A stretch of DNA of 64,000 nucleotides from a bacterium (GTDB lineage: Bacteria; Cyanobacteriota; Vampirovibrionia; Obscuribacterales; Obscuribacteraceae): NCBI GenBank assembly GCA_018062085.1, contig JAGOSY010000002.1:62001-126000 (forward strand), written 5' to 3'. The translations under genes were made by a program, and so were the position numbers. A model generated the notes under the pieces. The model did no database searches and was not told where the DNA came from. It saw nothing but the letters and a program-made list of their open reading frames with translations. The stretch's first letter is position 1, and each line of letters opens with the position of its first letter. Positions 60,599-64,000 of this stretch are shown piece after piece.

Positions 60599-61510
60599 CT
60601 ACTTTTGCAGTGTGTGCTTAAAGGCTTGATCCACGCGATAAGTTGAGCGTTGTTCTGACTTCTGTAGCTCATCTTTGGTGGCTAGATTCCTTGTATCAAC
60701 TTGCTGAACAATTACTTGTTGTGGTTGTTCATTCGGTGATTCAGGTTGAACTACTTTTGCGCATTCTGCACTTTTGGCGACGGCATGGTCAGATATTTTT
60801 TGGGTGTTGCGCATACCGTGTTCAATTATTTGCTGCTGTTGGGCGGGGCTAACATGCTGCAACCAGCTTTGTTCTGCGGCTGAGTTGTATTGGTTGGCTA
60901 CGCCTAATGACACGGAAGCGTCACAGGTTACTTTTTCAGCTTTGGCTTCAATGCAAGCTCCGCTCGATACCGACAAACCAGCACCGCCACCGGTGCCCAA
61001 GAAGTAGCCATCGCCTCTCGCTGCAAATAATTGGCAATCATTGCCTGGCAATGCTTCGCCGCGAGCATTGGCGTAAGAATTGTTTTTGTAGATTGTATCG
61101 CCAGTTCTGATATTGGTAGCACCGGTGTTGACGTTAGTGTCTCCGGTTCTTACTGCATTGCTAGCGTCTATATTGCCTTCCAATTTATTGTTATTGGCGC
61201 TGTTAATCTCATTTCTGTTGTTGAGCTGCTGTTGCTGCGCTTGTTCTTGCGCTTGCTGCTGGGCTTGTTGCTGCGCCTGTTGCTGTTCAAGTTGATAATT
61301 GTGCGGCTCAACTGCTGGTGGAACATCCGGAATGCCAGGGCCGTGAGGTTCTGTATAGCCACGATCATTAGTGGCGAGCATAATTGTTTCTTTATGAGAA
61401 GCTACTTTGAAGGGATTGCTGCCCATGCTATCCGCTAATAGTGCATGACTTGAGTCACTGTTAGAAAAGTCGTTCTTAGCTGGAAGTTCTGAGGTCTCAT
61501 AGTGGTTCAT
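60599..61510 (-). CDS. Gln-rich protein of unknown function
   Basis: Start ATG 61510 (AAGGAGT seven bases upstream); the frame is open to 61540. The 303-residue protein has a Gln/Ala run at about 70-90 (QQAQQQAQQQAQEQAQQQQ), then Asn/Asp/Thr-rich repeats (AVRTGDTNVNTGATNIRTGD). A small ordered region follows, with Gly-rich GDGYFLGTGGGAGLSV and Cys-containing CIEAKAEKVTCDASVSL. C-terminal part is helical (VSPAQQQQIIEHGMRN, KSAECAKVVQPESP). No signal peptide. The low-complexity run suggests a flexible or aggregating segment. It leads 59605-60579 on the same strand. Confidence 0.72.
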   Translation of the reverse strand: MNHYETSELPAKNDFSNSDSSHALLADSMGSNPFKVASHKETIMLATNDRGYTEPHGPGIPDVPPAVEPHNYQLEQQQAQQQAQQQAQEQAQQQQLNNRNEINSANNNKLEGNIDASNAVRTGDTNVNTGATNIRTGDTIYKNNSYANARGEALPGNDCQLFAARGDGYFLGTGGGAGLSVSSGACIEAKAEKVTCDASVSLGVANQYNSAAEQSWLQHVSPAQQQQIIEHGMRNTQKISDHAVAKSAECAKVVQPESPNEQPQQVIVQQVDTRNLATKDELQKSEQRSTYRVDQAFKHTLQK

Positions 61511-61833
61511 GGGAAGACTCCTTGGTATGGTTGACGACAACGATTGTCTCGATGGCGCTCAGGTAAGCTCCATGTCACCCAATTTATAAGAACCTTGTGG
61601 CTGAGTTGTGGTTAGAATCTTTTCTGCCTGTTAGTTATTGGCCTATTTTTAGCGAGTGCTCGGCATTCTTATAGGAAATCTTAGCTCTATCACTTCTTGT
61701 CCATTGCCGCGAGGCGTTTTTCATCAAACTCTGGCAAACGCTCACTGTGCTAATGACATTTTATTTGTACTATAATTGGCATTCCTGACAAAACACAGAA
61801 AAATCTTTGTTTTACTTGGCGTCTTGGCAACCG
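61511..61833. other. Intergenic region between divergent genes
   Basis: About 320 bases with no supportable gene. A sequence tactataatt near 61770 gives a good -10 for the plus-strand gene at 61834, but I do not see a firm -35. The rest shows no hairpin, repeat or RNA gene. Confidence 0.5.
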
Positions 61834-63123
61834 ATGAAGCATTTATATCCATCTGACCTTTCCAAATTTGTGAGCAGCCATTGGCCGCTCGGGGGCGCTG
61901 AGTTACCAGCGCCAGCGGTTCTAGACAGCCTACTTTCGACTTGCTACCAGGCTAGTTTGCTTCGGCAAGAAACCATTCCTGTAATATTCCGCCTGATTGT
62001 AATTGAGCCCGAGATTTTGCCCACAGAAGGTGGCCCTCCGACTGGACTGCATCGCCTTGAGTTTGCCAGACATCTAGAGTTCAATGCTCTTGAACTGCGC
62101 CGCCTCTCTTCTGCAGCACATTTTTCACGAACCTTGATTGGTGTGAGGATAGACCCTAACAACGGCCCTGAGATCTGGGGCTTGGTGCACTCAGGCCCCC
62201 GCTGGTTGCATGCTATTCACGGTGGTCGCGGTTCTGCTCCACCTTTGCCTGATGCTCTTACTATCAGTGTCACTGGTCCTGGTGATCTTGATGTCGGTAA
62301 GGGGCGCGAAGTAATTGGACATTTGGCTGAAGGTCGCGTGTTTGAACCGTCCCTCAATTTGTTTCAATCACAGTGGTTGCAGGAGTGGTTTGCCTCAATT
62401 AGGCAAGAACGTCAAGAGATTCACGAAGAGGCCAAGAAAGAAGCTGCTGAACCGTGGGCTGAGTTAGAGCCTGACCTTACACGCGTAATTGGTCAGCACA
62501 TGATGAAGCGACTTATTGCGGGAATGAGAGCATTTCACCATGGCGGAACCCTGGTGGTGATACCACCCGAGATGGCGGATGTCTTCTGTGGCGAGAATCC
62601 CTATCTGTCAATTAAGTATGGCTTTGTTAATGACGAGCCGAGGGCGCGCTTTCGCACTTTGATTATAACTGTTATGAACACCCTGGCAAAAATAGCTGGT
62701 GATCAGCAAAGCATAATTGGTTGGCGTGACTATCAGCAGACCACTAACCCCGATATTATTAAGTTAGACGAAGCCATTTTTGAAATGTCGCACTTAGTGG
62801 CGGCTCTCTCTACTGTTGATGGTGCTGTGGTTTTGACTAGGCGCTTTGAACTGTTAGGTTTTGGTGCTGAAATTCACTGTGAGTCTACAGATCTTAATTT
62901 CGTTGCCAAAGCCTTAGACCTTGAAGGCGATCATTCAGTAGTTGAATCTGTTCACGCTGTTGGTACGCGCCATCGTTCAGCTTATCGCATATGTAGCGCC
63001 CATAAAGACGTGCTTTCAATCATTCTCTCTCAAGATGGTAATGTGCAGTTTGCCCGGTGGAAAGACGATAATGTTATGTACTGGGATCAACAAGCCGCTT
63101 TTAACTTCACTTCGATATACTAG
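61834..63123 (+). CDS. DACNV-type protein with DisA-like (diadenylate cyclase) C-terminal domain
   Basis: The 429-residue protein (ATG 61834; TTG 61807 possible) has an N-terminal domain of about 250 residues (LRRLSSAAHFSRTLIGVRID, EIWGLVHSGPRWLHAIHGGR) that recalls the putative DACNV sensor. Its C-terminal domain has the two motifs of diadenylate cyclases: DGAVVLTRRFELLGFGAEI (DGA about 329-331) and VGTRHRSAYRICSAHKDVLS (RHR about 379-381), followed by a strand NVQFARWKDD. So it may make c-di-AMP from ATP, or bind it. No membrane helix. The normal Ser/Thr-rich signature VSEE is ILSQ here, so activity is not certain. Family naming is from memory. Confidence 0.8.
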   Translation: MKHLYPSDLSKFVSSHWPLGGAELPAPAVLDSLLSTCYQASLLRQETIPVIFRLIVIEPEILPTEGGPPTGLHRLEFARHLEFNALELRRLSSAAHFSRTLIGVRIDPNNGPEIWGLVHSGPRWLHAIHGGRGSAPPLPDALTISVTGPGDLDVGKGREVIGHLAEGRVFEPSLNLFQSQWLQEWFASIRQERQEIHEEAKKEAAEPWAELEPDLTRVIGQHMMKRLIAGMRAFHHGGTLVVIPPEMADVFCGENPYLSIKYGFVNDEPRARFRTLIITVMNTLAKIAGDQQSIIGWRDYQQTTNPDIIKLDEAIFEMSHLVAALSTVDGAVVLTRRFELLGFGAEIHCESTDLNFVAKALDLEGDHSVVESVHAVGTRHRSAYRICSAHKDVLSIILSQDGNVQFARWKDDNVMYWDQQAAFNFTSIY

Positions 63124-63195
63124 TTAAGTATTCCTTTTAAGTATTTTCAGGGCGCACCCTTTTTGATTTGCTTGAGGGCCTCAGTTGTGAGTTCA

Positions 63196-63549
63196 ATGAA
63201 AGACTGTCTTGCCTTTTATCGCTCGCGCCACCGCACCCCTGGCTGCAAGCTTACTCATATGATTGGTCTGCCGTCGCTTGTTGCTACACCCTTCTTGCTG
63301 CTTTTTCAGCGCGACAAAAAGCTAGGCGTGAGTTTATTGTTTCTTGGACTCTTTATGCAATTTGCGGGACATTTCTTTTTTGAGAAGAATAAGCCAACCT
63401 TGATTGAATCAGGAGATGTAAAAGTTATTCCTGCTTCTCTCATATTTATCTGGGGCGAATGGCTAGACGTTTTCAGAGGTCAGTGGATAAAAAAGAACGG
63501 ACTTGATCTCTGGGCTAAGGGCGATTTAGAGCTGCCACCTGGCCGCTAA
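63196..63549 (+). CDS. DUF962/Mpo1-like membrane protein
   Basis: The 117-residue protein (ATG 63196; the frame is open from TTG 63163) begins MKDCLAFYRSRHRTPGCKL with THMIGLPS, then two hydrophobic segments (LVATPFLLLFQRD and VSLLFLGLFMQFAGHFFFEK) with GHFFFEKNKP and VIPASLIFIWGEWLDVF. The HxxG...GHxxxEKNKP pattern matches the Mpo1-like (YGL010w) family, which in yeast is an Fe-dependent dioxygenase of 2-hydroxy fatty acids. So it may be a membrane lipid alpha-oxidation enzyme. Its tail overlaps the minus-strand gene 63515 onward by 35 bases. Confidence 0.85.
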   Translation: MKDCLAFYRSRHRTPGCKLTHMIGLPSLVATPFLLLFQRDKKLGVSLLFLGLFMQFAGHFFFEKNKPTLIESGDVKVIPASLIFIWGEWLDVFRGQWIKKNGLDLWAKGDLELPPGR

Positions 63550-64000
63550 AACTTCCTTTCGCTAGTTCTGCATAAAAAGCTTTTCTAAATTGGGCCTTGC
63601 CGTGTTTGTGTGCTGGCCAGGAGCGGTCTAAGAGGAATTGTGCTTGTTTGTTGTTACCTTCGTAAATTAAGTCAGCCATTTGAGCCGCTAGCTGTGCTGG
63701 AGCAAAGGTAATAGGTGCATCCACACAGTCAAGGTCGGTGAATAGGGCCTTCAGTTTGATGCTGTCTTTGATTAATCGAGCTTTTTTTCTGGGGCCACAC
63801 TTGTGGAGGCTCAAGGACGTTTGTGCCTTTATATTTATATCGAAAACTACTGTGGGAATAACTGGTTGATGTCCCCACGCTTCAAGATGATCGCAACCAA
63901 CCAACTGATATTGCTCACTATTATTGCTATTCAAGACTTTCAGTAACTTAAGTTGATTGCTGCCGCTGTTGAGGGTGGTTAACAGCTGGACTGGTGATAG
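63515..64000 (-). CDS. Protein of unknown function, 5' end outside window
   Basis: The frame stays open to the last base of the window, so the start lies beyond it; about 161 residues are visible. The visible part opens with LSPVQLLTTLNSGSNQLKLL, continues with QPVIPTVVFDINIKAQTSLS and ends with VDAPITFAPAQLAAQMADLI and FLLDRSWPAHKHGKAQFRKA. A Cys-Gly-Pro-Arg-Lys-Lys segment (KCGPRKKARLIK) is basic. No family is recognised, and no signal or membrane segment is seen in the visible part. It overlaps the Mpo1-like gene by 35 bases tail-to-tail. Confidence 0.6.
   Translation of the reverse strand, partial: LSPVQLLTTLNSGSNQLKLLKVLNSNNSEQYQLVGCDHLEAWGHQPVIPTVVFDINIKAQTSLSLHKCGPRKKARLIKDSIKLKALFTDLDCVDAPITFAPAQLAAQMADLIYEGNNKQAQFLLDRSWPAHKHGKAQFRKAFYAELAKGSFSGQVAALNRP

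Overview
The window (64 kb, moderate GC) reads as a chromosome segment of an uncultured-type Gram-negative bacterium. The mix suggests the non-photosynthetic sister group of Cyanobacteria (Melainabacteria/Vampirovibrionia, Obscuribacterales-like): two membrane Ser/Thr kinases with leucine-rich C-termini, many exported TPR, HEAT, LysM and DUF-type proteins, a cyanobacterial-style acyltransferase relic and frequent GTG/TTG starts. This placement is inferred from protein style, not from a marker gene. I saw no rRNA, tRNA, CRISPR array, prophage or insertion sequence.

Layout. 0-2.9 kb: end of a hybrid histidine kinase, a secreted protein, a 27-residue membrane protein and a decayed acyltransferase. 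2.9-14 kb: HEAT-type exported protein, stand-alone 5'-3' exonuclease, two paralogous kinase-LRR receptors, a TPR-thioredoxin whose first catalytic Cys codon is TGA (candidate selenoprotein), and an M13 metallopeptidase. 14-27 kb: ferredoxin, Na+/solute symporter, Fe-S uracil-DNA glycosylase, a divergent two-component pair, a saccharopine-dehydrogenase-like reductase, small exported proteins and a WG-repeat membrane protein. 27-36 kb: TPR lipoprotein, LysM protein, repeat proteins, umuD/umuC mutagenic polymerase operon, and a frameshifted RlpA-like gene. 36-44 kb: DegT aminotransferase, prephenate dehydrogenase, serine hydrolase, LysM/cysteine-peptidase-like protein, FMN reductase and an alpha/beta hydrolase. 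44-47 kb: two minus-strand redox operons (LRV repeat protein-thioredoxin-small protein; SDR-NAD epimerase) whose promoters carry the same 15-bp operator between -35 and -10. 47-64 kb: PfkB kinase, CorA transporter, C39-like peptidase, deoxyribosyltransferase-like protein with a 2OG-Fe(II) oxygenase, TrhO, VanX-like dipeptidase, an LRR-serpin fusion, low-complexity proteins, and a DisA-like (diadenylate cyclase) domain protein.

Themes. Cell-envelope and extracytoplasmic functions dominate (LysM, RlpA, VanX, C39, M13, serpin, many signal peptides). Signalling is rich (two STKs, two histidine kinases, one response regulator, a possible c-di-AMP domain). Redox and stress genes cluster. The most striking signals are the thioredoxin with in-frame TGA followed by a SECIS-like hairpin, the LRR-serpin fusion, the twin operator-in-spacer promoters, and a UmuD lacking its usual catalytic Lys. 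Genes are tightly packed, with several tail-to-tail overlaps, and three genes show decay or single-base frameshifts.
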